Positions 35,272 to 45,756 of a DNA stretch of 64,000 nt are shown piece by piece; position 1 is the first letter of the stretch; each line of letters begins with the position of its first letter. Location of the stretch: NCBI GenBank assembly GCA_027924585.1, contig BSBM01000096.1, positions 1,736,001 to 1,800,000 on the forward strand. The letters are read 5' to 3'. The notes beneath the pieces are model-generated. The model was not told where the DNA came from, did not search any database, and saw only the letters and a program-made list of their open reading frames with translations. A program made the translations under genes and the position numbers. The DNA is from Larix kaempferi. Lineage: Eukaryota; Streptophyta; Pinopsida; Pinales; Pinaceae.

Positions 35272-35276
35272 GAACA
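35272..35276. repeat. Target site duplication (GAACA / TAACA)
   Basis: GAACA before the left LTR and TAACA (37,562-37,566) after the right LTR match at four of five bases. The join falls inside the LINE RT next to its catalytic motif. Confidence 0.65.
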
Positions 35277-35988
35277 TGTGAGAATTCTATATAGGTTCAA
35301 TACCATGAAATAATTCTAATAGCCAAGGATATTGAAGCAAAGAAGTCCTCACAAGAATTATTCAAAGATATGCAAGAATAAGAAGAAATATTGAAGTAGA
35401 AACATAAGAGAAGGAACTCAATTGATGGAAATATCATCTATGTATTATTCATCAGTATGAATACAATATATAATACATCCTCAAGAGAGAAAATATAATT
35501 CCTTGAAGGAAAGTTGTAAAGCACAAAAAGGAAGGCTTACTAAAATCTAGAAAAACCCCTTAGGTATAAAAAGCACTTTCCAAGTCATTCAAGAGGCTCA
35601 CGAATTAGATAAATAAGGTATGGAGGCTAATGAGTGATGGAAATGGAATGTGATGATGGATTTTGGAGAGAAGAAAGAGGTGGAATTCAAATTGGCCAAG
35701 TGGAGACAGTTTCCTAGTCAAACTAGCTTTACCTTATCCATTAGAAAGCAGAAAAAGTAGGATAAAGTTGTCTAAAGCACAAAGGCACCTTTCTAATCCA
35801 GGAATAGAATAAAAATAGACAGAATCTCAGGAAATATTATCCAAATTATCCCTAGTGACTCAGGATGGAATATGGAGGCATAAAAGAAAAAATTTAGGCC
35901 AACTACATAGTCAACACCTAGGAATATTAATCTAGATGACTAATAAAATATATCCTAAGTATGGAATGGGTTTTTAAATGTTCCAACA
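35277..35988 (-). repeat. 3' LTR of non-autonomous element
   Basis: A direct repeat of 36,839-37,561, bordered by CCCCCCCTTAAT (polypurine tract on the minus strand, 35,989-36,000). Confidence 0.88.
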
Positions 35989-36193
35989 CCCCCCCTTAAT
36001 CCTGGCTCTATGTGATTAAAATATCAAAAATATAGGGCCCAATAAACAAGGCTTATGGTCACCCCAATACAAAAATTTATTAGTCCATGTACGTGAGGAA
36101 AGAAGGTAAACTACTTGGGAAGAAAAACTCCCCTCAAAATCATGGAATACACGATAATAAGGCTCTCCAAACTCCAAGCAAGTGAGAACTTGG

Positions 36194-36655
36194 TCAAATG
36201 TATGGAGGAATATTATTCTTGGGAAGAAGTGAAATATTCTCACTAGACTTCAGCTTCCTGAGATCAGTTCCAAATGAGTCTTGATGATGTCCTCCATCTT
36301 CTGTGAAACTTTGATAGTAGGTTCCAACCATAATCATGCAGTGGATCAGAAGCATGCCAGTAAGAGAGAAACTAGCCACTCCAAACTGTAAATTATCCTC
36401 TATAGCATCCAATAACACACCAAAAAGAAACCCAAAGAGATAATTTGAGTGTGTATGAGCTGCAACAATTGGTTGATGATTCGAATTAGAATACATATGA
36501 GAGAACTGAGAGATATCTCCAACTTCTTGAAAAAATGTGTTGGTAATCATGTAGGAACTGGAAAGAGAATGGATAGAGGAAGTGAAGGCACAAACAACGA
36601 CCTCGCGATGTATAATGACTTCTAAATAAATATAGATAACCTTCTTGGATACCAT
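36194..36655 (-). CDS. Hypothetical 153-codon ORF in the non-autonomous element
   Basis: This open stretch occupies over half of the 850-bp internal region and has no stop. It contains a hydrophobic segment (SNYLFGFLFGVLLDAIED, then FSLTGMLLIHCMIMVGTYY) that could form one or two membrane helices. I do not recognise it, and a chance ORF is quite possible. A second minus-strand frame (36,486-36,764) overlaps it, so the coding frame cannot be decided from this copy alone. Confidence 0.25.
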   Translation of the reverse strand: MVSKKVIYIYLEVIIHREVVVCAFTSSIHSLSSSYMITNTFFQEVGDISQFSHMYSNSNHQPIVAAHTHSNYLFGFLFGVLLDAIEDNLQFGVASFSLTGMLLIHCMIMVGTYYQSFTEDGGHHQDSFGTDLRKLKSSENISLLPKNNIPPYI

Positions 36656-36838
36656 TGATCAACAAAGGATCCTCAATACATGAAGTGTAAGAGGAGAACA
36701 ATGTTGAGAGATGGAAAGATATGAGTTCTTCTTCAACAATAAATTTCTTCCATTTGATCTTCAATACTTGAAAAACAAACTCTCTGAAACTTATACTAGA
36801 ATACTAATTTAATCAAGAGCTCCCAAGATCTTATACCA

Positions 36839-37561
36839 TGTGATAATTCTATGTAGGTTCAATACCATGAAATAATTATAATAGCCAAGGATCTTGAAGC
36901 AAAGAAGTCCTCAAAAAAATTATTCAAAGATATGCAAGAATAAGAAGAAATATGGAAGCAGAAACATAAGAGAAGGAACTCAATTAATGGAAATATCATC
37001 TTTGTATTATTAATCAATATGAATACAATATATAATACATCCTCAAGAGAGAAAATAGAATTCCTTGAAGGCAAGTTGTAAAGCACGAAAAGGAAGACTT
37101 ACTAAAATCTAGAAAAACCCCTTAGGAAGAAAAAGCACTTTCCAAATCAGTCAAGAGGCTCACGAATTAGATAAATAAGGTATGGAATCTAATGAGTTAT
37201 GGAAATGGAATGTGATTATGTCTTTTGGAGAGAATAAAGAGGTGGAGGTCGAATTGGCCAAGTGGAGACAGCTTCCTAGTCAAACTAGCTTTACCTTATC
37301 CACTAGAAAGCAAAAAAAGAAGGATAAAGTTGTTCGAAGTAGGAAGGCGCATTTCTAATCTAGGAATAGAATAAAATCAGACAGAATCGCAGGAAATCTT
37401 ATCCATAATCTATCCAAATTCTCCATAGTGACTTAGGATTGCATATGGAGGCATAAAAGACAAAATTTAGGTCAACTACATAGTCAACACCTAGGAAAAT
37501 TAATCTAGATGACTAATAAAATGTATCCTAAGTATGGAATGGGTTTTTAAATGTTCCAATA
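36839..37561 (-). repeat. 5' LTR of non-autonomous element
   Basis: A direct repeat of 35,277-35,988. On the minus strand the primer site TGGTATAAGATC follows it (36,815-36,838 region). Its outer terminal CA has become TA on the plus strand. Confidence 0.88.
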
Positions 37562-37566
37562 TAACA

Positions 37567-38300
37567 AAATATTTAACAACAATAATGTTCTTCCTACCTT
37601 TATACCTCTAAAATCCATTGAATATTTTTCCTCTAATAAATCTCTTCTAAACCCTTATGCTACCAACAAGAATAACAAGGGAAAAAGAGGATACCCTTTC
37701 CTCATTTGCATTCTAGGCATGAAGAAATCTATTGCTGGTCCATTTATTAGTTCCAATACAAAATAAATTGTGTGGACATGATTCATAACCCAATTAACAA
37801 ATTATAGTCCAATCCCCAAGTGAATGAGCAATAATCTCAGGTAGAGCCAATTTACCCTATCATATGCTTTAGACAGTTATATTTTTATCACCACAGTAGA
37901 TAACCTCTTCACCTTGGCTTTATGGAAATATTCCTAGGCCACCCATACAAACTCATGTATATGTATTCTAGACAAGAAGCAAAATTGTTCCTATAAAATA
38001 GACCTTGACAACAAATCCTTTACCCTTCCATATATCACCTTTAAGATAATTTTGTAGATATACTTGGACAATGAAATTGTCTTGAATTGATTGAAACTGA
38101 CTGGATTATCCTCCTTGGGTATGAGGCCTATAAAAGTAGAATTGAATGCTACCATCACCCTACCATAATTCCTGGACCCAACCGATTTTAAGATACCCCC
38201 CTCAAACACTTCTTAAAACCCCCCAAAAAATCACCTAGCCATCCATCTAGGCGAGAATTTTGTCTTCACGAAAGGAATGTAAAACCTCTTGAAGCTCATT
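37567..38300 (-). pseudogene. LINE RT 5' half
   Basis: N-S-T-F-I-G-L-I-P-K-E-D-N-P-V-S-F-N-Q-F-K-T-I-S-L, then Y-K-I-I-L-K-V-I-Y-G-R-V-K, is the fingers region of plant L1 reverse transcriptase (38,100-38,209). L-S-K-A-Y-D-R-V-N-W-L-Y-L (about 37,840-37,880) follows, and K-G-Y-P-L-S-L-L-L near 37,690-37,710 corresponds to the RQGCPLSP motif. It joins the 33,900-35,271 part once the nested element is disregarded. Confidence 0.85.
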
Positions 38301-38508
38301 TTTAGTTGCTTAATCCTTCAAAAAAATATTTCCTCCTCCAAAACAAACTAGGAAAAATAATGGCCATTCTAGTAAATTTTGCAATTAAGGTATCATTATC
38401 GTCCTTAAAATTACCACTAAAATGTTGAGCATAGTATTATTTTAAAGAGGGGACCCAAGGAAGGGATAATAGACACTTATTACATACTAGTTTTTACAAC
38501 AAGGAAAA

Positions 38509-41246
38509 TGTCACATCCCCATTTTGACCCCATTGCTTTGAAATATAAATGATGTAATATTGTTATAAAATCATGGTAAGGAGCTCAAGGCCAAGGCCCC
38601 ACAATCAATTTATTGATGCATATGGTTTACGTGCTATCCAAGTACATTGGAATTTAAAATATCATGTAAATATGCATTTTAATAAAATACCCACAACTAG
38701 CTATGCAATGCAACAAGAGATGGGGGCATGATTTTACAAGGAATTGGGAGGGAAACATTCAAACCTTGGAGCCAATCAAGTCAAGACAAATGTCAATGAG
38801 AGAACCCATGAACCCTCAACTACCCATGTTGACTTTTGTACCCAATCATTCATTTCTACCAAGAGTTGGTTGAGGTAGTTAATGCCTTGGGGAATGGGAG
38901 GTATGGCTGTCCAAACTCAGGTATGGGCAAGCCACCCTTCATGGAAAATCGCGTTTTGCTTCTTGGGAAAGAAAAGAACCATGAATTTCTCTCGAAGCCA
39001 TTACTCATCAACTAGTTTCTCTCCCTCAGGAGTTTGGAGCTACCTGGCGTTTTCCAGCCACGTTTTTTTGGTTTTACTTTGTTTCTCGGCTGGGAGAAGG
39101 GCATTTTTGTGTTATATACCAGTGGGGAAAAAGGGGAATGGAATTGGGGTTCCATTGAGACCATTTTGACTGTTGAATGCTTATATATCTGTGGGAGAAA
39201 TTGTTTTCTTCCCTGTGGTTGAATTTCCCTCTCCCAATCCATTGTTTTGGCTTGAGATTGAGTGCAAGCATCCAGGGTTCTGATTTAGCCTGATAAACCC
39301 AGTTGTGGACTAGCTTGGATTAGATGCATTGATTACTTGGCTGTGTAAGAGATGGAATGTCCCCTATTCCTTGTAGAAATCATGCCTAGCTCGGGGGTGG
39401 TCTCTAAGTGCTGAAATAATACAAGCTGGGTAGAGACCTATGGTTGGGTGGAACGTTGCAGCGACATAGCTAGTTGCTTGGGACAATTGCACAATGAAGA
39501 TAAGTGCTTCTCTGTCTATGTGTTTTACTTCTGAAATTTTATAATTTGATGGTTGTATCTAATATGTTGAATGCATATGAAATATGTGTGGATGATTTGT
39601 TTATTTTCGCTGTGCATGTTTGTTGAATTGCATCTGCACACATCTATTTTATTGTTGTGAATCTAATGAATTGGGTTGAGTTTATGTAAAATCCCAGGGA
39701 TTGGCATCATGCTCCCTTCCTCAAATTGGGTCCGCGGGAGGGGACATGACAGGAAAACCCAAGTAAGGGTCGGCCAATCCCTCCTCTAGATTATATTTCC
39801 TGTCAAAAGGATCCCACGTAATGATTTACCAGCATTTATTTGAGCATAGTATTCACGCAGACAAGTATCTCGGGGAATTTTTGGTCAATCATTACTCGAA
39901 CATAGTATTATTATCGATGGGGGGCATGGGTAAGGTTCAATAAACCATTCTCAAGCATAGTATTTACATTAGGGAATCAAAAGAAGTGTCATTACATCCC
40001 TACTTGAGCATAGTATTCTTGTTCAGGGGAAGTGTGGGAAAGGGTTGGCCAAACCTTCCTCTATATTGGCTTTCTCATCAAAGAGGATCCCATGTAAGGG
40101 TCAACCAACCATTTCTCAAGCATAGTATTCACATCGGTAAGGATCCTAAGAAGGGTCTATTGACCTTTTTTTAAGCATAGTATTATTGTCAAGGGGGGTA
40201 TTGGGGAAATGTTGGCTAACCCTTCCTCCCAATTAGCTTTACCATCAAGTGTAGACCAGGGAAGGGTTAACCAAACCTTCATAAAGGATAGTATTTGTGT
40301 TAATGGAGATCCCAAGAAAGGGTTAACTAACCCTTTACTGAACATAGTATTATTGTTGAGGAAAAAATCATGGAAAGGTCAATTGACCCTTCCTTTGATA
40401 TATTATTATCATCTAGGTTATCCTAGGGAAGATTCAGTTGACCCTTCCTCGACCATAGTATCTAGGTTGATGGAGATCCCAAGGAAGGGTCAATTGATAC
40501 TTCCTTAATATTATTTTTATAATTGAGTAGATCTATGGGAAGGGTTAGGAAACCCTTACTCTATATTATATTAATTATTGAGGGGACCCTAGGGATTGTT
40601 CAATTGAACCTTATTCTAGCATAATATCCATGCTAATGGGGATCTCAACGAAGGGTCAGTCGATAATTTCTCAAGAATATTATTATTTTATAGGGGGATC
40701 CCTATGTAAGTGTCAACCGACTCTTCCTCCAACTTAGTATTCTTCTCGACGCAAATCCCTGGGAAGGGTCAACTAACCCTTCCACTAGATTAAAAGTTTT
40801 ATAAAGGGGACCCTAGTGAAGGGTCAATAAACCCTTTATGAACCATAGTATTTCATTCAATGGTGAGCAGAAAGAAGTGAAATACACCCTTCCTATATCA
40901 TAGTATCATTTTGGAAGGTGAGCCCATATAATAGAAGGGTGATCCTTGCTTAAGCGTAGTATTTTCATTGAGTCGAAGCTTAAGGAATGAATGAATAATC
41001 CTTCATTGAGCATATTATTCTCATCTTGGGGGAGAATATGAAACTATATACTAACCCTTCATTTAGATTGATATTATCATAGAGGTGTGTCTAGGAGAAT
41101 GGTTGGTTGATCCCTCCTCCAAAAAAAAATTCTAGTCAAGGTGAACCCTAAAAAAATGTTGACTAACCCTTCCTTGAGCATAATATTCTAGTTGAGGAGG
41201 AACCAATGAAAGGTTGGATGAATTATTTGATTTAGAGCCCAAGGAT
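38509..41246 (+). repeat. LTR-like unit 1 plus palindromic tandem array
   Basis: It begins TGTCACATCCCC, an LTR-type start. The first ~1,240 bp (to about 39,750) are closely similar to 41,247-42,600. The rest (39,752-41,235) is an array of about 55-56-bp units with the words CATAGTATT, GGGGATCCC and GAAGGGTCAATTGACCCTTC. The last is a self-complementary 20-mer, or a decayed form of it, in many units. No internal retroelement genes are found between units 1 and 2. Open stretches inside (38,882-39,169; 40,209-40,508) look non-coding. Confidence 0.75.
39752..41235. repeat. Tandem array, period about 55-56 bp
   Basis: CATAGTATT-type words occur near 39,848, 39,898, 39,955, 40,003, 40,119, 40,174, 40,287, 40,343, 40,455 and onward, spacing about 50-58 bp or twice that. 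Adjacent units alternate (ATTATTGTC type and ATTCAC type), suggesting a dimeric unit of about 112 bp. Roughly 25-27 units are present. Confidence 0.8.
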
Positions 41247-42950
41247 TGTAATGTCCCCAGTTTGGCCCCATGGCATTAACATTATAAATGATGTAATATT
41301 GTTATGAAATCATGGTGAGGAGCTCAAGGACAAGGCCCCGCCATCGATTTCGTGATGCATATGGTTTGTGTGCTAGCAATGCACAGTGGAAATTCAAATA
41401 GCATGTAATATGCATTTTAATAAAAATACCCACAACTAGCTATGCAATGCAACAAAGAGATGGGGGCATGATTTCACAAGGAATTGGGAGGGAAAAACAT
41501 TCAAACCCTTGAGCCACTAGAGTCAAGCCAAGTGTCAATGAGAGAACCCATCAAACCCTCAACTACCATGTTGACTTTTGTACTCAACCATTGATTTCTC
41601 CCAAGAGTGGGTTGAGGGAGTTGATGCCTTGGGAATGGAGAGGTATGGCTGTCCAAATTCGGGTATGGGCAAGCCACCCTTCATGGAAAAACGTGTTTTG
41701 TCTCCTTGGGCAAGAAAGAGCCAAGAATTTCTTCCCCAAGCCATTATGCATCCATCATTCTTTCTCCCTCACGAGTCTAGAGCCACTGGGGCGTTTTCCA
41801 GGCAGGTCTGCTGCGTTTTTCTTCATTCTCCCTATAGGGAAGGGAATTTTCGTGTGATATACCAATGGGGGAAGGAGGAAAATCGAATGGGGGGTTCAAT
41901 AGAGGCCGTTTTGGGTTGTTGAAGGCTGAGAGATTGGGGAAGAAATCGTTTTCCTCCCTGTGGTTGTTTGCCCCATCCTATAATCCGTTTTTGGTTGGGA
42001 ACGTTTTTGGGAAACCCATGGCCATCTCATTTGTAAATCCTACTGTTTATCCCTGCCCATGTTTGTGCATGCTGTGTGAGAGAAGAGTATGATGGGTATG
42101 GGTGATGGGTAATCCCTTGTTCTGGCTTGAGCTTGGGAATGAGCATCCATTGTGCAAGTGTAGCCTGATAAACCCAGTTAGACTGGCTTGGCTAAAATAA
42201 AATGGTTAATGGACTGTGTGTGAGCGTGAATGTCCCCTTTGTCCTTGTGAGAATCATGCCTAGCTCGGGGGTGGCCTTCGGACGGACTCATTATAAGCTG
42301 TCGAGGAGCCTATGGTTGGGTGGAACATTGCAGCGACATAGCTAGTTGCTTGGGACAACTAAAATGAAGATAAGTGTTTCTGTCTATGTATTTATTTCTG
42401 AAATGTTTTATTAATGACTGAAATTGACATGTTGAATGCATATGAAGATTGTGTGGATGTTGTTTCCGCTGTCCATAATTGATTGTTTTACATATGCACA
42501 CCCATTTATTATTTATGTGAATCTAGTAATGGGCTGAGATCATGTAAAAGCCCTGAGTTTGGCATCATGTTTCCTGCCTTGCATTGGGTCAGCAGGTGGG
42601 TACATGACAGGGATGGATCATCATACCCTTTTTCTAGCTTAGCATTCTTTTCAAAGGTGATAATGTGGAATGAACAATCAACTTCATCTCCAACTTAGAA
42701 TACTTGTCAATGTGGATCACGTGGAAGGGTTGACCGACCCTCACTTGAGCATAGTAATATTGTCAAGGGTATCCCAATGAAGGATAGGTAAATATATCAT
42801 CCATCATAGTATTTACAATGTGGGGGAGACCTAGTAAGTGTCAACTAATCCTTCCTATAAGATAGTATTTGCAACATGGGATAGCCTAGAGAAAGGTTGG
42901 TCGACCTACCTCAATCTTAGTAATCACATAAAGGGGGGATCTTGTGAGAC
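41247..42950 (+). repeat. LTR-like unit 2 plus shorter array
   Basis: It starts TGTAATGTCCCCAG directly after the array of unit 1 and repeats its ~1.35-kb non-array part, with matching landmarks such as GCATAGCTAGTTGCTTGGGACAA equivalents (described by position: 39,468-39,487 and 42,338-42,357). It is followed by about six array units (42,605-42,950). The distal end is uncertain. Two such units in tandem without an internal domain may be an LTR-LTR recombination product or a tandemly duplicated repeat. Confidence 0.7.
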
Positions 42951-42957
42951 TTGATAT

Positions 42958-43522
42958 TACAAGGATGTATTGGATCCCAATCTCGATGAGGTAGACTATT
43001 CCAATGAACCATTGGAGGCTTAGGCGATATGGTGGAATCCAAAGGTAGCAAGTGTATTATTTGAGGTGAGATTAGGTGGAAAGCTTGAAGTGATAGATAC
43101 AACTCTAAAGTCCAAAAGTCTGATATCCTATAGATCAACGTCAAGTCAAATCTATAGAATAGATGACTTGGAGTTCAACCAATTAAATGGAGATAGAAAT
43201 TCAAGGTTGGGTATAATCACCTCATTGGATGGGGGACAAAATTTCCATATGGTCAGGTATAAACCCTTTACGTTTGTGTACAATGGAATGGGTAATACTT
43301 TAATGCTAGTAAATAGTAGTTTTTCAAACTTTGAATTTTCGTCGAGGGCACGGTCTAAGTTGGAAAAGGTGCCAGAGGTAGTTGATTATGAATCCTATTC
43401 CATCCCAATAGATGGTTTCATGAAGAGAATATATGGATTACAAGGTGGGAATATTGTAGATCCAAAGGAACAAAAAAGAGCTTGGGAAATTGGGTGGACA
43501 TATCCAAACTTTCTTGGTGTAG
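42958..43522 (+). pseudogene. Unidentified coding segment upstream of LINE ORF1
   Basis: One frame is open for 167 codons from 43,021 to the solo-LTR insertion point at 43,522, with a single stop before it (43,021-43,023). The text is protein-like: W-W-N-P-K-V-A-S-V-L-F-E-V-R-L-G-G-K, D-D-L-E-F-N-Q-L-N-G-D-R-N-S-R-L-G, G-G-Q-N-F-H-M-V-R-Y-K-P-F, Y-S-I-P-I-D-G-F. If the solo LTR and one copy of its target duplication are disregarded, the same frame runs on into the LINE ORF1 region at 45,757. I do not recognise the domain. It may be an N-terminal part of ORF1 or a host-gene fragment joined by chance; it is less decayed than what follows. Confidence 0.5.
43518..43522. repeat. Target site duplication (TGTAG / TGCAG)
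   Basis: TGTAG before the solo LTR and TGCAG at 45,752-45,756 after it match at four of five bases. Confidence 0.65.
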
Positions 43523-45751
43523 TGTTGGAATTGATTTAATACTGAGAGGGGGGATGAATCAGTATTAGCACAGTTATCAACATTTTTTAGCTTCTTTAAC
43601 ATATTATCCTTAACTTAATATTTGATTGATAGTTAGGAATCCAACATAAATAAATCATTCATATATGCACCAAGACAAAGAACACATAACACGGGAATTT
43701 TGACGTGGAAACCCAATTGGGAGAAAACCACGAAATGCTCTTTTGTAATGAAAATAATACATTCAAGGAAGCACCAACTTCCTATGTTTACCAGCACCAA
43801 CTGGAAGGAGGCACCAACCCCCTAGTTTTACAGGCACCGACTTGAAGGAAGCACCAAATCCCTATGTTTCTCCAGTACCAACGGGAAGGAGGATACAACC
43901 CCCTTTCTCCTTGCCTCGCCCTGTCACCCATATATTCAATATATAATTCTGACTTACTAAACTTATAACCTGCACACACTTCTGATATTCGAATGTTAGT
44001 TCTATTGTGCGTTGTATTTGTATGCAAACAAATTACTATCACTATGATACATACATCACTTGACTTGTCATTCCTCTCAATTCTACACTTCTGGTGATGT
44101 CTTACTTCATGTACTTTGTGCTTGTTGATTCTGCAGTCTACACCAAGATATGCTATGTTGATCTGCTACTCTGCAACTTCACTCACCAACTGATACTATG
44201 CTTTCAATTGATAGTTTGTTGCTCTGAGATAAAGCAACAGTAACAGATGGCACTCTTCAGTCATTGATGTGTCCATTATGTTTAAGTGCCACAGTCTATT
44301 AGATAATATGTGACGTCATGTGCATCAAATGATTTGTCCTTTTAGTTTAACGCACTTGTCTAGTATCATCCTCATCATGACGTGCTTGCTGGATCCTAAT
44401 GTTTCTATTTCATTGCGCATCAGATGGTATTCTCAACTTCTCACACTTCACTTCAGTCTTCTGTATCTGCGCTTCTGTCTTACTTAAAACATTTGTGACT
44501 ATCTGCATGTTTATCTGTAATTCGATCATTCAATATTTACGCAATTGTGCATACTTCAATAGTTATGTCTTTTAGTATTTGCACAATCGTCACAGATCTA
44601 CAACATCATTATGCGCACCATCAACTATATCATTCCTCTATATGTGTGAACTTGGCTCCTTGCTAGATCATGTTGTTCTATCCTCGAGCCCTTGATGCCT
44701 CGAATATAAATCTATATTTTCCAACTAAATCTCTACAATCTTGCCATTAAGCTTACTTCAAATCTCCAACTTGCATCTCTATTTATACATGTCCTACACG
44801 GATTGTATGTCCACGAGTTGGTTGTGGCATCCCTTCTTGCATACTTCACAGATTGTGATTTTTCCACATGTCATCATATGCATTGTTGATGTGTAATCCT
44901 TTGTGGTTCTTGCACATTCATGATCCACGAGTTGGTGGGACTTACAACTTAGTGGTGTACTTCTTGCGCTCTTGATGTACCATTGCTTTGAGTTATGTGT
45001 GCATCCTTGCTCTTCAGCTTGATGAGTCTTTGACCTTTTATGTACCATCCCTTGTGGGTATTGCGCACTACTGTATCAATTATTTGTGGAATTGTGCATG
45101 AACAAAATTCAAATGTTGAACCATTCTTGGAACTTGTGTGCCCTTTACTAAGTAAAATCATCTTCTGATTGGCAAGACTTGTGCGCTTTCAGGATTGTCT
45201 AGTCATAAGCTGTTTGTACTCATGATCCTTGACCAAGCAATGCTTGCACATTCCAGAATATTCTTTCAACATGCTTGCACACTTGTATCTTTGATTAACC
45301 AACTCCTTGGCTTCTTGCGCACATGTACCTTTGTCCAACCAATTCTTTGACTGCTACCTTGAGTGAGTATGACTTGGTGGACTTGACTTTTGCACTAGTA
45401 CCACATGTAGTGAGATACATTTCTTATGTGCTTGTTTGAACTAGATCTAGATGATGTTCCTTCCTTATGTGATTCTTGCATTATGTATCCTTAGACACAC
45501 ATCTTTAGACTGGACGCAAATTCTAAATATACTTTTTCACACTGGCATCTATGTCCTTCACCTTCTTGCGCAACATCCATGTCCTTCACCATATTGCACA
45601 TATACTTTTCAAAGTGGCTTCCATAAACTTATTTAAGCTAGCATAGGAATGTTGTATCCACTTTGACATCAATTGATATCAATGACTCAAATTGAATCAA
45701 TTTGCATCCTCTTTGACATTAGTTGACATCAATGACGACCAAATTTCAACA
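43523..45751 (-). repeat. Solo LTR, 2.2 kb
   Basis: On the plus strand it runs from TGTTGGAATTG to TTTCAACA, the usual TG/CA ends with short inverted termini. GAGAGGGGGGATGAAT near the left end read on the minus strand gives the ATTCATCCCCCC-type tract found near the 3' end of many plant LTRs, so the LTR is on the minus strand. It contains no internal domain, consistent with LTR-LTR recombination. The right half is rich in CTTGCGCAC/TTGCACA words (44,800-45,600). Confidence 0.75.
43769..43904. repeat. Short tandem repeats inside the solo LTR
   Basis: About three units of roughly 45 bp carry GCACCAACTGGAAGGAGG followed by CACCAACCCCCT or close variants. Confidence 0.7.
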
Positions 45752-45756
45752 TGCAG

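Larger units (their letters stand above)
35277..37561 (-). mobile_element. Small non-autonomous LTR retroelement (2.3 kb)
   Basis: Two direct repeats (35,277-35,988, 712 bp, and 36,839-37,561, 723 bp) flank only 850 bp of internal DNA. On the minus strand the LTRs begin TGTTGGAAC (TATTGGAAC in the right copy) and end TTCTCACA/TTATCACA. Next to the right LTR, the minus strand gives TGGTATAAGATC, an initiator-Met-type primer site. Next to the left LTR it gives TTAAGGGGGGG, a polypurine tract. So the element is complete in structure but has no gag, pol or RT, and must be mobilised in trans, probably by a copia element. Confidence 0.88.
33431..38508 (-). mobile_element. L1-like LINE relic (minus strand), split by a nested element
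   Basis: Reading the minus strand from 38,300 down to 33,437 gives, in order, an RT start (NSTFIGLIPKEDNPVSFNQF), LSKAYDRVNWLYL, the catalytic segment FMGDILLFCDGS, the post-RT region (DYTKHDWGWLVSKV, and HGGWGIENIHDF) and an RNase H start (FDRSTQGDPSIGGDGGILY). The 5' half (ORF1, endonuclease) is not present, because the plus-coordinate end abuts the LTR-like unit at 38,509. The relic is split at 35,277-37,561 by a small LTR element. Many stops are present. Confidence 0.88.

Noticed and set aside
38882-39242. Overlapping plus and minus open stretches
   Set aside because: Located within an LTR-like unit; the corresponding part of the second unit (41,578-41,922) translates differently, so no protein is conserved.
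39752-41235. Possible CRISPR-like array
   Set aside because: Repeats are degenerate, spacing is irregular, units are contiguous with no unique spacers, and the context is a plant retroelement.
43788-44042. 84-codon minus-strand open stretch
   Set aside because: Falls in short tandem repeats inside the solo LTR.
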